Under the pieces are notes generated by a model. That model saw only the letters and a list, made by a program, of their open reading frames with translations, did not search any database and had not been told where the DNA came from. A stretch of DNA of 64,000 nucleotides from Pseudomonas cichorii (GTDB lineage: Bacteria > Pseudomonadota > Gammaproteobacteria > Pseudomonadales > Pseudomonadaceae): NCBI RefSeq assembly GCF_015471405.1, contig NZ_BLVZ01000021.1:1-64000 (forward strand), written 5' to 3'. This document shows, one piece after another, positions 7,723 through 16,612 of this stretch. Numbering within the stretch: the first letter of the stretch is position 1; each line of letters begins with the position of its first letter. The position numbers and the translations under genes were made by a program.

Positions 7723-9242
7723 TGCCCATGTTCAGCAAACGCTCCGTCATCGGTAATACCGCGCTGAATTACGCCGGGCAGGCTTATGTGATGCTGGTGG
7801 GAATTCTGATCATGCCGTTCTACCTCGGCCATCTTGGCGCCGAGGCGTATGGCCTGATCGGTTTTTTCACCGTCATGCAGGCCTGGCTGCAATTGCTCGA
7901 TGCCGGTCTTTCACCCAGCCTTGTGCGTGCCGTAGCCCAGCATCAGGGAGCGCCAGCCAGCGAAAGGCACCAAGGACGGATACTGCGCTCGTTCGAGATC
8001 ATGTTTCTGCCGCTGGCGCTCCTGAGTGCCCTGGCTGTCTACGCCGCCAGCCCATGGATTGCGATGCACTGGCTCAATGCCCAGGAGTTGCAGCCCCAGA
8101 CGCTCATCAACTGCATCGGCCTGATGGGCGTGGTCATCGCCCTGCGTCTGTATTCGACGCTGTACAAGAGTGGAATCCAGGGGCTTGAGCAACATGCCTG
8201 GCTCAATGCCGTAAACATCATCATCGCGACCCTGCGTTACTTCGGCGGGCTGTTGCTGGTGAGCAGCTTCTCTCAGGACCCGCAGGATTTCTTTGAGTTT
8301 CAGGTCGTTGTCGCCGCACTCGAAACCCTGATATTCGCTACCAGAGCCTGGCGTCAGATGCCGGTTGCACACTGGCTTACCGGCATCGACTGGCAACTGG
8401 TCAAACCGATCATTCCATTCGCCGCCAGCATCTCCCTGAGCAGCGTGCTGTGGATCGTGCTGACCCAGATCGACAAGGTGCTGCTCTCGGAAATACTGCC
8501 CCTGGATCAATACGGATATTTCTCGCTGGTGGCGCTGATTACGACCGGCATCATGATGCTGACCAACCCGCTGGTGCAGGCTTTGCTGCCGCGCCTGACG
8601 GTACTGGTGGCCGAAGATCGTCATCAGGACATGCATGCCTTGTTTCTGGCGGCCAACCGTTTTGTCTGCACGTTTCTGTTTCCGTTGGCCGCCATTGTCG
8701 CAGTGCATGCAGAACCGCTGATCTATGCCTGGACCGGCGATCAGGCCGCCGCTCAATGGGGGCGTTCGGTTCTGTGCTGGTACGCACTGGGCAGCGCAAT
8801 CATGGCAGCCAGCGCTTTCCAGTTCTATCTGCAATACGCCTATGGGCAGATGAGATTGCACATCTGGTACAGCGTCATTTCCGCCGTGATCACGGTGCCC
8901 GTCATGTTTGTCGCGATTCATTACCAGGGAGCCTACGGCGCAGCGCTGGCCTTCTTTTCCCTGCGGGTCGTGTCGTTCGCGATCTGGCCAATGATCGTTC
9001 ACCAGCATCTGGCCCCAGGCATTCATGGGCAATGGCTGCGCGACATCCTGCGAATCAGTGCGATGACCGCCATCGGGCTGATCTGCAGCGAGCCGGTGTT
9101 TCGCATGATCTCTGAGCAAAGCCGCACAACCGTGCTTCTGGGGCTCGCCGCCAGTGGCTTCATCACCCTGACGCTGGTAGCGGCAAGCTACAAACCGCTG
9201 GCGATGAGGATCTACATCTTGTTCAGCAAACCGAGTACATGA
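7722..9242 (+). CDS. wzx: Wzx-type polysaccharide flippase
   Basis: A 506-residue, very hydrophobic protein with 12-14 predicted membrane segments, the usual size and pattern of Wzx/MATE-like flippases. It begins with MFSKRSVIGNTALNYAGQA and the family-typical GLIGFFTVMQAWLQLLDAG region. It would move the undecaprenyl-diphosphate-linked repeat unit across the inner membrane. The start overlaps the DegT stop (TGATG), showing translational coupling. The cytoplasmic loop regions are short. Because a Wzy polymerase is not recognisable anywhere in the cluster, I considered whether this could be Wzy, but the segment pattern and N-terminus fit Wzx. Confidence 0.88.
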   Translation: MPMFSKRSVIGNTALNYAGQAYVMLVGILIMPFYLGHLGAEAYGLIGFFTVMQAWLQLLDAGLSPSLVRAVAQHQGAPASERHQGRILRSFEIMFLPLALLSALAVYAASPWIAMHWLNAQELQPQTLINCIGLMGVVIALRLYSTLYKSGIQGLEQHAWLNAVNIIIATLRYFGGLLLVSSFSQDPQDFFEFQVVVAALETLIFATRAWRQMPVAHWLTGIDWQLVKPIIPFAASISLSSVLWIVLTQIDKVLLSEILPLDQYGYFSLVALITTGIMMLTNPLVQALLPRLTVLVAEDRHQDMHALFLAANRFVCTFLFPLAAIVAVHAEPLIYAWTGDQAAAQWGRSVLCWYALGSAIMAASAFQFYLQYAYGQMRLHIWYSVISAVITVPVMFVAIHYQGAYGAALAFFSLRVVSFAIWPMIVHQHLAPGIHGQWLRDILRISAMTAIGLICSEPVFRMISEQSRTTVLLGLAASGFITLTLVAASYKPLAMRIYILFSKPST

Positions 9243-9245
9243 GCC

Positions 9246-10178
9246 ATGGATGCCACTGTAAAAAATACGCGCCCTGCCAATGCCGAACCGTTATTGAGCA
9301 TCATCTGCCCGGCTTACAACCAGGAAGCGTTCATCACCCAGACGCTGGATGGCTTCCTGTCTCAGCAGACGAGCTTCAGCTATGAAATCCTGATCAATGA
9401 CGACGCCTCCACCGACGGTACCGCGCAGATCATTGCGCAATACGCCAAGCGCTACCCGACGATCATTCGCCCGTTTTATCAGGAGGAGAATCAGTACCGC
9501 CAGGGCAAACCCTGTGTCCCGGAACTGTTCGCCAAGGCTCGCGGCCGCTATATCGCCTATTGCGAAGCCGATGATTACTGGACCGATCCGCGCAAGCTGC
9601 AATTGCAGGTGGACTTTCTCGAAAGCCATCCCGATTACGTCATCACCTATCACGACGCCATAGCCTTCGATGAGCACGGCCAATATGGCATCCAGTTGCA
9701 AGGCAGTCTGCGGGCCGACGCCACGGCCCTAGAGTTACAGATGGCGCGGCGGATCTCCACGTTGACGGTCTGCTTTCGCAATGTGTTCTCCAGCATGCCG
9801 CCCGAACTCAAACCGCCGATTGCCCCCCTCAACGACCTGTGCTGGTGGTCGTTGCTGGGCGCTTTCGGCAAAGGCAAGTTCATCGCCGAGATCAAACCCG
9901 CCGCTTACCGGCTGCACCCCGGCGGGATCTTTTCCATGCGCACCAACAAGCGAAAGATCCACATGAGCCTGCTGACCTGTTCAAGCCTGGCCAACTACTA
10001 CAACCGGCTGGGTAATCAGCAGTTGTATGAGCACTTTCTGATGCAAGTGGTCAGCCTTTCGCTGTCGGCTCTGGTGCCTCGCAACAAGTTTCAGGCGCTG
10101 CTGATGGTGGCACGCAACTTCATCGTCAACTTGGGCAAGAGGCTGATGCCTTCAAGCGGCAAGCACCATGTTCAGTAA
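9246..10178 (+). CDS. glycosyltransferase family 2
   Basis: A 310-residue GT-A fold enzyme. The N-terminal nucleotide-binding region begins LLSIICPAYNQEAFITQTL, followed by INDDASTDGTAQII and the metal-binding acidic motif EADDYW (about residue 112), all typical of GT2. It adds one sugar to the lipid-linked unit on the cytoplasmic face. It sits 3 bp after wzx and overlaps the phosphatase gene by 11 bp, so it is tightly coupled in the operon. The C-terminal third is predicted helical without a clear membrane anchor. Donor and acceptor cannot be read from the sequence. Confidence 0.87.
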   Translation: MDATVKNTRPANAEPLLSIICPAYNQEAFITQTLDGFLSQQTSFSYEILINDDASTDGTAQIIAQYAKRYPTIIRPFYQEENQYRQGKPCVPELFAKARGRYIAYCEADDYWTDPRKLQLQVDFLESHPDYVITYHDAIAFDEHGQYGIQLQGSLRADATALELQMARRISTLTVCFRNVFSSMPPELKPPIAPLNDLCWWSLLGAFGKGKFIAEIKPAAYRLHPGGIFSMRTNKRKIHMSLLTCSSLANYYNRLGNQQLYEHFLMQVVSLSLSALVPRNKFQALLMVARNFIVNLGKRLMPSSGKHHVQ

Positions 10179-10620
10179 TGTGCTGGTGGTCTGCGTGGGC
10201 AACATCTGCCGCAGCCCCATGGCCGAAGCCCTGTTCCGCCACCGCCTCTCTTCACCCGGCGTACTGATCCATTCGGCGGGGATCGGCACGATGCCGGGCT
10301 CGTCCATCGATCCACTGGCAAAAACCGTATTGCAGGCTCATGGCGTCCCGACGCGCCGCCATGAAGCCCGTCAGGTGAGTCGGCAACTGCTGCGTCAGGC
10401 AGATCTGATCCTGCTGATGGAGCAGCCACACATTCTCAACATTCTGAAACTGGCGCCGGAAGTACGTGGCAAGACGTTTCTGATCGGCAAGTGGCAACAA
10501 AAGCAAGAAATAGCCGACCCCTACCGGGGGCCCCAGTCAGCCTTTGAAAAGACCTATGAGCATCTCTCGCGATGCGTCGACGACTGGCTTCCTTATCTTC
10601 AGTCAGGAGAAACAAGATAA
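10168..10620 (+). CDS. wzb: low-molecular-weight protein tyrosine phosphatase (Wzb-like)
   Basis: A 150-residue cytoplasmic phosphatase. The P-loop CVGNICRS has nucleophile C9 and R15, and the general-acid loop DPYRGPQSAFEKTY lies near the C-terminus, both characteristic of bacterial LMW-PTPs. It lies directly before wzc and should dephosphorylate the Wzc tyrosine tail, cycling the export machine. It overlaps the preceding GT2 gene by 11 bp and ends immediately before the wzc start codon. Confidence 0.93.
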   Translation: MFSNVLVVCVGNICRSPMAEALFRHRLSSPGVLIHSAGIGTMPGSSIDPLAKTVLQAHGVPTRRHEARQVSRQLLRQADLILLMEQPHILNILKLAPEVRGKTFLIGKWQQKQEIADPYRGPQSAFEKTYEHLSRCVDDWLPYLQSGETR

Positions 10621-12837
10621 ATGACCGTCATGAACCGTTCTTCCCTGGATTACTACCAGGACACCCGGGTCGATTTGGCAACTATCTTGCGCATGCTGTT
10701 CGACCACAAGGGACTGATCATCTGGATCGTCAGCCTGTTCTTCATGGTCGGCCTGGCCTACGCGATTCTTGCCACACCGATTTACCAGGCCAACGCCATG
10801 ATCCAGATCGAACCCAAGAAAGTCGGGATCGAAGGCACACCGGAGGTCAGCAACAAACCCATGTCGGTTTCCCAGGCCATGACTGAAATCGAGCTGATCA
10901 AGTCACGGGCATTGCTGGGCAAGGTCGTCGACGACTTGAAACTCAATCTGATCCAGAAGCCCAAGGTTCTCCCGGTATTTGGTCCTTACCTGTATCGCAC
11001 CTTCAAACCGGAATACGAAGGTGCTCTGGCAGAACCTCTGCTGGGGCTGGATCAATACGCCTGGGGCGGCGAGAAGATCGACGTCTTTCAACTGGAGGTC
11101 CCCGAAGACCTGCTGGGCGAAGACCTGACGCTGATGGCAGGCAAGCCCGGCACCTTCTCTCTGTATGACAAAGACCACAACCTGTTACTCAACGGTGCCA
11201 CCAATCGGACCGTCGAAGGCCACGGCGTAAAGATTCAGGTCGCGAATCTGCTGGCGCGTCCAGGCACGGAGTTCACCGTCTCACGGCTGCGGACTTTGAG
11301 TGCGGCACTGATTTACCAGAATCGCCTGAAGATCACCGAAGCCGGCAAGGACTCGGGGATCATTTACCTGTCCATCGAGGACGAGGACGCCAAACAGGCT
11401 AATGAAATCCTCAACGAAGTCAGCCGCCTGTACGTCCGGCAGAACGTCGAGCGCAGTTCGGCCGAAGCCGCACAGCGCCTGGAGTTCCTGCGCTCGCAGT
11501 TGCCGATGGTACGCAAGCAACTGGAAGAGTCGGAAGTGGCCTTGAACAACTTCCAGACCAGCGCCAAGTCGGTGGACCTGAGCATCGAAACCAAAGGTGT
11601 GCTCGATCAAGTGGTCAAGCTCGACTCGATGATGTCGGAACTCAAGCTCAAGCGTGTAGAGCTGGAACGGCTCTATACCCGTGAACATCCGACCTATCGC
11701 AGCCTGATGAGCCAGATGACCCAACTGGAGCAACAGAAACAAGGGCTGCTTAAAAAGATCGAAGCGTTACCCCTTACCCAACAGGAACTGCTGCGTCTGA
11801 CCCGTGACATGCAGGTCACCAGCCAGACCTACACCCTGATGCTCAACAAGAGCCAGGAGCAGGACATTCTGCGTGCTGGCAGCATCGGTAACGTGCGAGT
11901 GATCGACAACGCCGACACCAACGTCGAAAAGCCGGTCAAGCCGATGAAAAAGCTGATCGTGCTCATCGCTACGCTGCTCGGGGCACTGGTGGCCATCACC
12001 ATCATATTTGTTCGCCAGGCGTTCTATCGCGGCGTGGAAAGCGCAGAGTTCATCGAAAACATCGGCATGCCGGTCTACGCCTCGCTCCCCTACTCCCGCC
12101 AGCAGGAACGCCTGGAGAAAAACCTGCAAAGCCGCTCCACCAGCAAGGAATCGAAGCTGCTGAGCATCGCCGCACCGACCGAACTGGCCATAGAGTCTCT
12201 GCGCAGCCTGCGTACCAGCCTGCACTTCGCCATGCTCGAAGCCCGCAACAACGTGCTGATGATCTCCAGCCCGTCTCCCGGCGCAGGCAAGTCGTTTGTC
12301 TCAAGCAACCTGGCAGCGATCATCGCCCAGACCGGCAAGCGAGTGCTGCTGATCGATGCCGACATGCGCAAGGGTTATCTGCACCGGGTATTGGGCCTGC
12401 AACCCAAGCACGGCCTGTCCGACACCCTGGCTGCGCGCCTGCACTGCACCGAAGTGATCAACCATACCCAGATTCGTCATCTGGATTTCATTTCATGCGG
12501 GTTCGCAGCCCCCAACCCTTCGGAACTCTTGATGCATGACAACTTCAGCAAAATGCTCAACGAGCTTTCACCGCTGTATGACCTGATCCTGGTCGATACC
12601 CCACCCATCCTTGCGGTAACCGATGCAACCCTGGTGGGTCGCCAGGCTGGCACCTGCCTGCTGGTCGCGCGTTTCGGCCTGACCACGATCAAGGAGATCG
12701 AGGCCTGCAAACGCAGGCTGGGTCAGAACGGCATTCTGATCAAAGGTGCCATTTTCAATGCCGTGGTGCGCAAGGCATCGAGTTCCGATTACGACTGCGC
12801 CGCTTACGGCTACAGCTACAACCCGGTTCAAAAATGA
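10621..12837 (+). CDS. wzc: polysaccharide co-polymerase / tyrosine autokinase Wzc (PCP-2a)
   Basis: A 738-residue inner-membrane protein. It has a short cytoplasmic N-terminus, a first membrane helix around residues 33-53, a large periplasmic domain with coiled-coil-forming heptads around 280-400, and a second helix (KKLIVLIATLLGALVAITII, about 445-464). The cytoplasmic BY-kinase follows, with Walker A GAGKS (about 554-558), Walker A' LLIDADMRKG (about 578) and Walker B LILVDTPP (about 657). The tail YDCAAYGYSY holds four closely spaced tyrosines, the autophosphorylation cluster. It controls chain length and couples to Wza. It starts directly after the wzb stop. Confidence 0.95.
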   Translation: MTVMNRSSLDYYQDTRVDLATILRMLFDHKGLIIWIVSLFFMVGLAYAILATPIYQANAMIQIEPKKVGIEGTPEVSNKPMSVSQAMTEIELIKSRALLGKVVDDLKLNLIQKPKVLPVFGPYLYRTFKPEYEGALAEPLLGLDQYAWGGEKIDVFQLEVPEDLLGEDLTLMAGKPGTFSLYDKDHNLLLNGATNRTVEGHGVKIQVANLLARPGTEFTVSRLRTLSAALIYQNRLKITEAGKDSGIIYLSIEDEDAKQANEILNEVSRLYVRQNVERSSAEAAQRLEFLRSQLPMVRKQLEESEVALNNFQTSAKSVDLSIETKGVLDQVVKLDSMMSELKLKRVELERLYTREHPTYRSLMSQMTQLEQQKQGLLKKIEALPLTQQELLRLTRDMQVTSQTYTLMLNKSQEQDILRAGSIGNVRVIDNADTNVEKPVKPMKKLIVLIATLLGALVAITIIFVRQAFYRGVESAEFIENIGMPVYASLPYSRQQERLEKNLQSRSTSKESKLLSIAAPTELAIESLRSLRTSLHFAMLEARNNVLMISSPSPGAGKSFVSSNLAAIIAQTGKRVLLIDADMRKGYLHRVLGLQPKHGLSDTLAARLHCTEVINHTQIRHLDFISCGFAAPNPSELLMHDNFSKMLNELSPLYDLILVDTPPILAVTDATLVGRQAGTCLLVARFGLTTIKEIEACKRRLGQNGILIKGAIFNAVVRKASSSDYDCAAYGYSYNPVQK

Positions 12838-12888
12838 AATAACCCAAGCAGCCCCATCACTCACGCCATCCACCTAAAGGAGTTACAC

Positions 12889-13677
12889 ATGGCCAGGACC
12901 ATAGCAATGATGCAGCCATACCTGTTCCCCTATCTGGGTTACTTTCAGCTCATCGCAGCCGCAGATGTCTTCGTCCTGGGCGACGATCTGCAATATATCC
13001 GGGCAGGCTGGGTCAATCGGAACCGGATCCTGAGCAACGGCGAAGCCAGACTGATTACCTTCCCGCTGAAAAAGGACAACTTCGCGCTGCCGATCATGAA
13101 GCGTCATCTGGTCGATAACTTCAGCGACGAAGCCAACCGCATCATCAGCCTGATTACCCAGAGCTATCGCAAGGCACCCTACTTTGCAGAGGTGATGCCG
13201 TTGATCGAGCGCCTGATCCGCTTCCCGCAGCAGAACCTTGCCCTGTATGCCGAACACTCCATCCGCGAATTGTGCGCGTACCTGCAGATCATCACGCCGA
13301 TCCTGCGCGGCTCCGATCTGAAGCTCGTGTCATGCACAGACAAGCAGGACCGGGTCATCAATATCGCGCACACCTTCTCGGCAACCACCGTCCTCAACCC
13401 CATTGGCGGCATGGAGCTGTACGACCGCGATCACTTCGCACACAACGGCTTGCTGCTGCGTTTTTTCAAGATGGACCCGATCGTCTATTCGCAGTCTGCC
13501 CACCCTTTCGTGGCCAATCTGTCGATCATCGATGTGCTGATGTTCAATAGCCTGGAGCGCATTCAGGAGTTGCTGAGACGTTACAGCGACAACGAAATCG
13601 TGGCCGCGAACGACCCTTACATCCAGATCGGGACGGAAGCGGTATCGACCCTGTCTCCACAACATGCAGTGGAGTGA
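12889..13677 (+). CDS. WbqC-like family protein
   Basis: A 262-residue soluble protein with the WbqC N-terminal signature: IAMMQPYLFPYLGYFQLI, then DVFVLGDDLQY and GWVNRNRIL. WbqC-like genes recur in O-antigen and capsule loci, often beside amino-sugar aminotransferases. Their biochemical role is not settled to my knowledge, but substitution of an amino sugar has been suggested by context. Here it shares the operon with a DegT aminotransferase, while no dedicated N-acetyl- or N-formyltransferase is present, which would fit such a role (inference). The ribosome-binding site is AAGGAG (12877-12882). Confidence 0.85.
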   Translation: MARTIAMMQPYLFPYLGYFQLIAAADVFVLGDDLQYIRAGWVNRNRILSNGEARLITFPLKKDNFALPIMKRHLVDNFSDEANRIISLITQSYRKAPYFAEVMPLIERLIRFPQQNLALYAEHSIRELCAYLQIITPILRGSDLKLVSCTDKQDRVINIAHTFSATTVLNPIGGMELYDRDHFAHNGLLLRFFKMDPIVYSQSAHPFVANLSIIDVLMFNSLERIQELLRRYSDNEIVAANDPYIQIGTEAVSTLSPQHAVE

Positions 13678-13681
13678 CATC

Positions 13682-14191
13682 ATGCCTACATCCCAAAGCC
13701 CCGCACGCTGGTACCTGATCCAGACCAAACCCCGGCAGGAAGGCCGGGCGCAGGAGCACTTGCAACGCCAGAATTTCGAGTGCTATCGACCGCTGACCGC
13801 CAGCGACAACAGAAAGCGCATCGGCAAGGCCGAAGAAGAGTTGTTTCCGGGCTATCTGTTCATTCGCATGCATCAGGTGCATGACAACTGGTACCCGATT
13901 CGCTCAACCCGCGGAGTGGCGCGCATCGTGACGTTCGGAGGTCATCCGGTGCCGGTTCAGGATCATCTGATCGAACAGATTCGCCAGCGCCTGCTGATCC
14001 CCAAGCCCAGAGCGATGTATGCCCAGGGTGACCATGTGTTGGTGACCACTGGCGGTTTCTGTGATGTCGAAGCGATTTTCCTGGCCGCCGACGGGACCGA
14101 GCGTGCAGTGATCCTGCTCAACCTGCTGCAACGCCAGCAGAAAGTGGTGATCCCCCTCAGCAGCCTGTCGCCGATGCAGGCCAGGGCCTGA
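13682..14191 (+). CDS. rfaH: RfaH-type transcription elongation/antitermination factor (NusG paralogue)
   Basis: A 169-residue protein with an N-terminal NGN domain (RWYLIQTKPRQEGRAQEHLQ, then FPGYLFIRM and IRSTRGVARIVTFGG) and a C-terminal KOW-like domain (GDHVLVTTGGFCDVEAIF to LLNLLQRQQKVVIP). The LLNLLQRQQKV segment matches the switch region of E. coli RfaH, so fold-switching regulation is plausible. GGAG at 13671-13674 supports the start at 13682. It lies in the middle of the operon whose leader carries ops elements, so it probably binds there and drives transcription of its own operon. NusG itself is excluded by the divergence and context. Confidence 0.9.
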   Translation: MPTSQSPARWYLIQTKPRQEGRAQEHLQRQNFECYRPLTASDNRKRIGKAEEELFPGYLFIRMHQVHDNWYPIRSTRGVARIVTFGGHPVPVQDHLIEQIRQRLLIPKPRAMYAQGDHVLVTTGGFCDVEAIFLAADGTERAVILLNLLQRQQKVVIPLSSLSPMQARA

Positions 14192-14202
14192 ACCCAACCG
14201 CC

Positions 14203-14256
14203 GTCGCGGCCAAGGCCCCTCCCACAGAATGATGTGGGAGGGGCCTTGGCCGCGAC
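14203..14256. repeat. perfect 24-bp inverted repeat (REP-like hairpin) after rfaH
   Basis: The left arm 14203-14226 and right arm 14233-14256 are exact reverse complements, with a 6-nt loop (GAATGA). The arms carry GGCCAAGGCCCCTCCCACA, a composition seen in Pseudomonas palindromic repeats. No T-run follows. Inside an operon it could impede RNA polymerase or ribosomes, or protect the upstream mRNA. Confidence 0.85.
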
Positions 14257-14311
14257 AGGGCAAAACGGCATCGGCCGCCATCCCCCCCCCGACCAACCCC
14301 GGAACCTCACC

Positions 14312-15313
14312 ATGATCAACCGAACCACACTGGTGACGCTCACCTATGGTGACCGTTTCAAATACCTGCACACGCTGGTCAGTCGCTCGCTGGAAAGCCC
14401 GCAGATAGAGCGTGTCATTATCGTCAGCAATGCTTCAGTGGCACCTCTGGAGTCCTTGAGCAACAAATGGCCCGGCCAGGTACAGGTGATCTATCTGCCC
14501 GACAACACCGGCTCGGCCAATGGTTATGCAGTGGGAATAAAAGCTGCGCTGGATGCCGGGGCCGAGTACATCTGGCTGATGGACGATGACAATGCTCCGA
14601 CCATCCATGCCATTTCGATCCTGCATAAGTACCTGCATCAGCGTGAACAGATCGATGGCAAGGACAAGGCTGCGGTGCTGGGATTTCGTCCGACCCACCA
14701 GGCCGACATTGCCTCTGGGGTGCCGCAGCGTTTCGCCATCCAGCGGCGCTCGAGCTTTTTCGGTTTTCATATCGCGCAACTGCCCTACAAGATCTGGCGG
14801 CGCTTGCCCTGGGGCCGGCCTCAAGCCCTGCAAGGCACACCACTCATGGTGCAACTGCCCTTTGCAACCTACGGCGGCTTGCTGGCCCATCGCAGCCTGT
14901 ACCAGAAGATCGGGCTGCCGCTGGATGCCTTGAAGCTGTATGCCGACGACAGCGAATACACCTGGCGCATCACGGCAGGTGGCGGGCGGATTTTCCTGGT
15001 GCCCGAAGCCTTGCTCGATGACCTGGAAGACTCCTGGAACATCAAGGCCCGCAGCAGCAATATCTATGAAAACTACCTGCTGGGCGGCTCGGACCTGCGT
15101 GCGTATTACGGTGCGCGCAATCAGGCCTGGTTCGACAAGAATATCTGGGCTTCCTCATCGCTGCTCTATCGGCTCAATCGCTGGATATTCTTCTGCCTGC
15201 TGAGGCTGATTGCCCGCCGCTGCGATGCCGAAAAACGCCTGAACCTGATCGAAAAAGCCATACGTGACGGAGAAGCCGGCGTGCTGGGCCTGAACAGGAC
15301 GTATCCACTATGA
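14312..15313 (+). CDS. glycosyltransferase family 2 (rhamnosyltransferase-like)
   Basis: A 333-residue enzyme. The ATG at 14312 begins MINRTTLVTLTYGDR; earlier in-frame starts lie within the REP hairpin. GT-A features are IVSNASVAPLES, NTGSANGYAVGIKAALDAGA and the metal-binding WLMDDDNAP (about residue 92). The NTGSANGYA type is common among rhamnosyl- and galactofuranosyltransferases, but the donor is not certain. The gene stop overlaps the next start by four bases (ATGA). A run of nine C residues (14282-14290) lies upstream of the start, outside the coding region. The ribosome-binding site is weak, so coupling to upstream translation is interrupted here. Confidence 0.85.
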   Translation: MINRTTLVTLTYGDRFKYLHTLVSRSLESPQIERVIIVSNASVAPLESLSNKWPGQVQVIYLPDNTGSANGYAVGIKAALDAGAEYIWLMDDDNAPTIHAISILHKYLHQREQIDGKDKAAVLGFRPTHQADIASGVPQRFAIQRRSSFFGFHIAQLPYKIWRRLPWGRPQALQGTPLMVQLPFATYGGLLAHRSLYQKIGLPLDALKLYADDSEYTWRITAGGGRIFLVPEALLDDLEDSWNIKARSSNIYENYLLGGSDLRAYYGARNQAWFDKNIWASSSLLYRLNRWIFFCLLRLIARRCDAEKRLNLIEKAIRDGEAGVLGLNRTYPL

Positions 15314-16545
15314 AGATCCTGTTCATCAGCAGCCTTTATGCCCCGGATATCGGTGGTGGCGCCGAGATCATCCTGCAACGCATGGTCGAAGGCCTGCAGC
15401 AACGCGGCCATGGCGTGACAGTGCTGTGTACGACCGCCAAGGCCGGGCTGCACATGGATGCGCTCAACCAGATCAAGATTTATCGCGCAGGCCTGCACAA
15501 CACCTACTGGCATTTCACGGCACAACGGCCAGGACGCCTGGCCCGACTTGGCTGGCACCTGCGTGATCGCTACAACCCCGGCATGCGCGACCATGTAAAG
15601 CGCGTACTGGAACTGGAGCAGCCCGATCTGGTGATGTGTCACAACCTTACGGGCTGGTCAGTCTCGGCCTGGGATGAAATCAGCCTGGCTGGTCTTCCGG
15701 TCGTGCAGGTCTTGCATGACATGTACTTGCTTTGCCCAAGCAGCACCATGTTCAAGAAAGGCCATAGTTGCCAAAAACAGTGCGGGCTCTGCACGCGGTT
15801 TCGCACAGGCCACGACGAACGCTCCTCGCAAGTGGACGCGGTGGTCGGCGTCAGTCGCTTCCTGCTCAACAGCATGCAGGAAAAGGGATATTTCAGGGGC
15901 GCTAAAAGCCATGTCGTCTATAACGCCAGCCCTTGCCCGCTCAATGATCCGCAAGCCCGTACAACTGAGCCCGATGCCCCGCTGCGCTTCGGTTATATCG
16001 GCACCTTGTCGGACCCCAAAGGCGTCGGCTGGCTGATCGATCAATTCCAGCACCTGCCGTTCAACGCCACCTTGCAGATCGCCGGGCGCGGGCAGATCAA
16101 TGACGAGCAACGTTTCAAGGCGATGGCTACATCCCCGAACATCAGTTTTGTCGGTTACCAGAACCCCGAGGCGTTCTACAGCCAGATCGATGTCGCCATC
16201 GTGCCGTCCCTGTGGAACGAGCCGTTCGGCATGGTCGCCGTGGAAGCCTGTGCCCACTCCCGCCCGGTCATCGCCAGCCGTATGGGCGGTCTGACCGAGA
16301 TCATCAAGGATCAGTTCAACGGCCTGCTGTGCAGCCCCGATGACCCGGACTCGCTGGGGCTGGCCATGCTCAAACTGCATCAGCAGCCCAGGCTGCTGGC
16401 ACGCCTTGGCGCTCAGGCACGTAGCAGTGTCGCCGGTTTTCTGAGCCTGGAACTGATGCTGGACCAGTATGAAAGCATCCTGATCCAGACCCTGCAGGAC
16501 CGGATCACATTGCCCCGGCTGCACTCCTTGCCCGATACCGCGTAG
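15310..16545 (+). CDS. glycosyltransferase family 4 (GT-B)
   Basis: A 411-residue retaining GT-B enzyme. The N-terminal Rossmann domain begins MKILFISSLYAPDIGGGAEI with the glycine-rich acceptor loop. The C-terminal donor domain has FGYIGTLSDPKGVGWLI and the E-x7-E motif in EPFGMVAVEACAHSRPVIAS (about residues 305-325). Three cysteines around residues 155-165 (CQKQCGLC, with another following) are unusual for GT4 and could bind a metal or form a redox pair; some GT4 enzymes carry such an insertion. It overlaps the previous gene by ATGA. The sugar specificity is unknown. Confidence 0.87.
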   Translation: MKILFISSLYAPDIGGGAEIILQRMVEGLQQRGHGVTVLCTTAKAGLHMDALNQIKIYRAGLHNTYWHFTAQRPGRLARLGWHLRDRYNPGMRDHVKRVLELEQPDLVMCHNLTGWSVSAWDEISLAGLPVVQVLHDMYLLCPSSTMFKKGHSCQKQCGLCTRFRTGHDERSSQVDAVVGVSRFLLNSMQEKGYFRGAKSHVVYNASPCPLNDPQARTTEPDAPLRFGYIGTLSDPKGVGWLIDQFQHLPFNATLQIAGRGQINDEQRFKAMATSPNISFVGYQNPEAFYSQIDVAIVPSLWNEPFGMVAVEACAHSRPVIASRMGGLTEIIKDQFNGLLCSPDDPDSLGLAMLKLHQQPRLLARLGAQARSSVAGFLSLELMLDQYESILIQTLQDRITLPRLHSLPDTA

Positions 16546-16612
16546 TGACATCCATCGGCCCGTGCCCCACTGAGCAAGTGCTCCGGACCGTGCCTCTTCA
16601 TTGAGACAACCC

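Noticed and set aside
7911..9119. 402-residue antisense frame opposite wzx
   Set aside because: Gln/His/Arg-rich low-complexity translation typical of the reverse of a membrane-protein gene.
14282..14290. C9 homopolymer as a phase-variation tract
   Set aside because: It lies outside the coding sequence, upstream of a weak ribosome-binding site; slippage would not shift a reading frame, so only a small effect on expression is possible.
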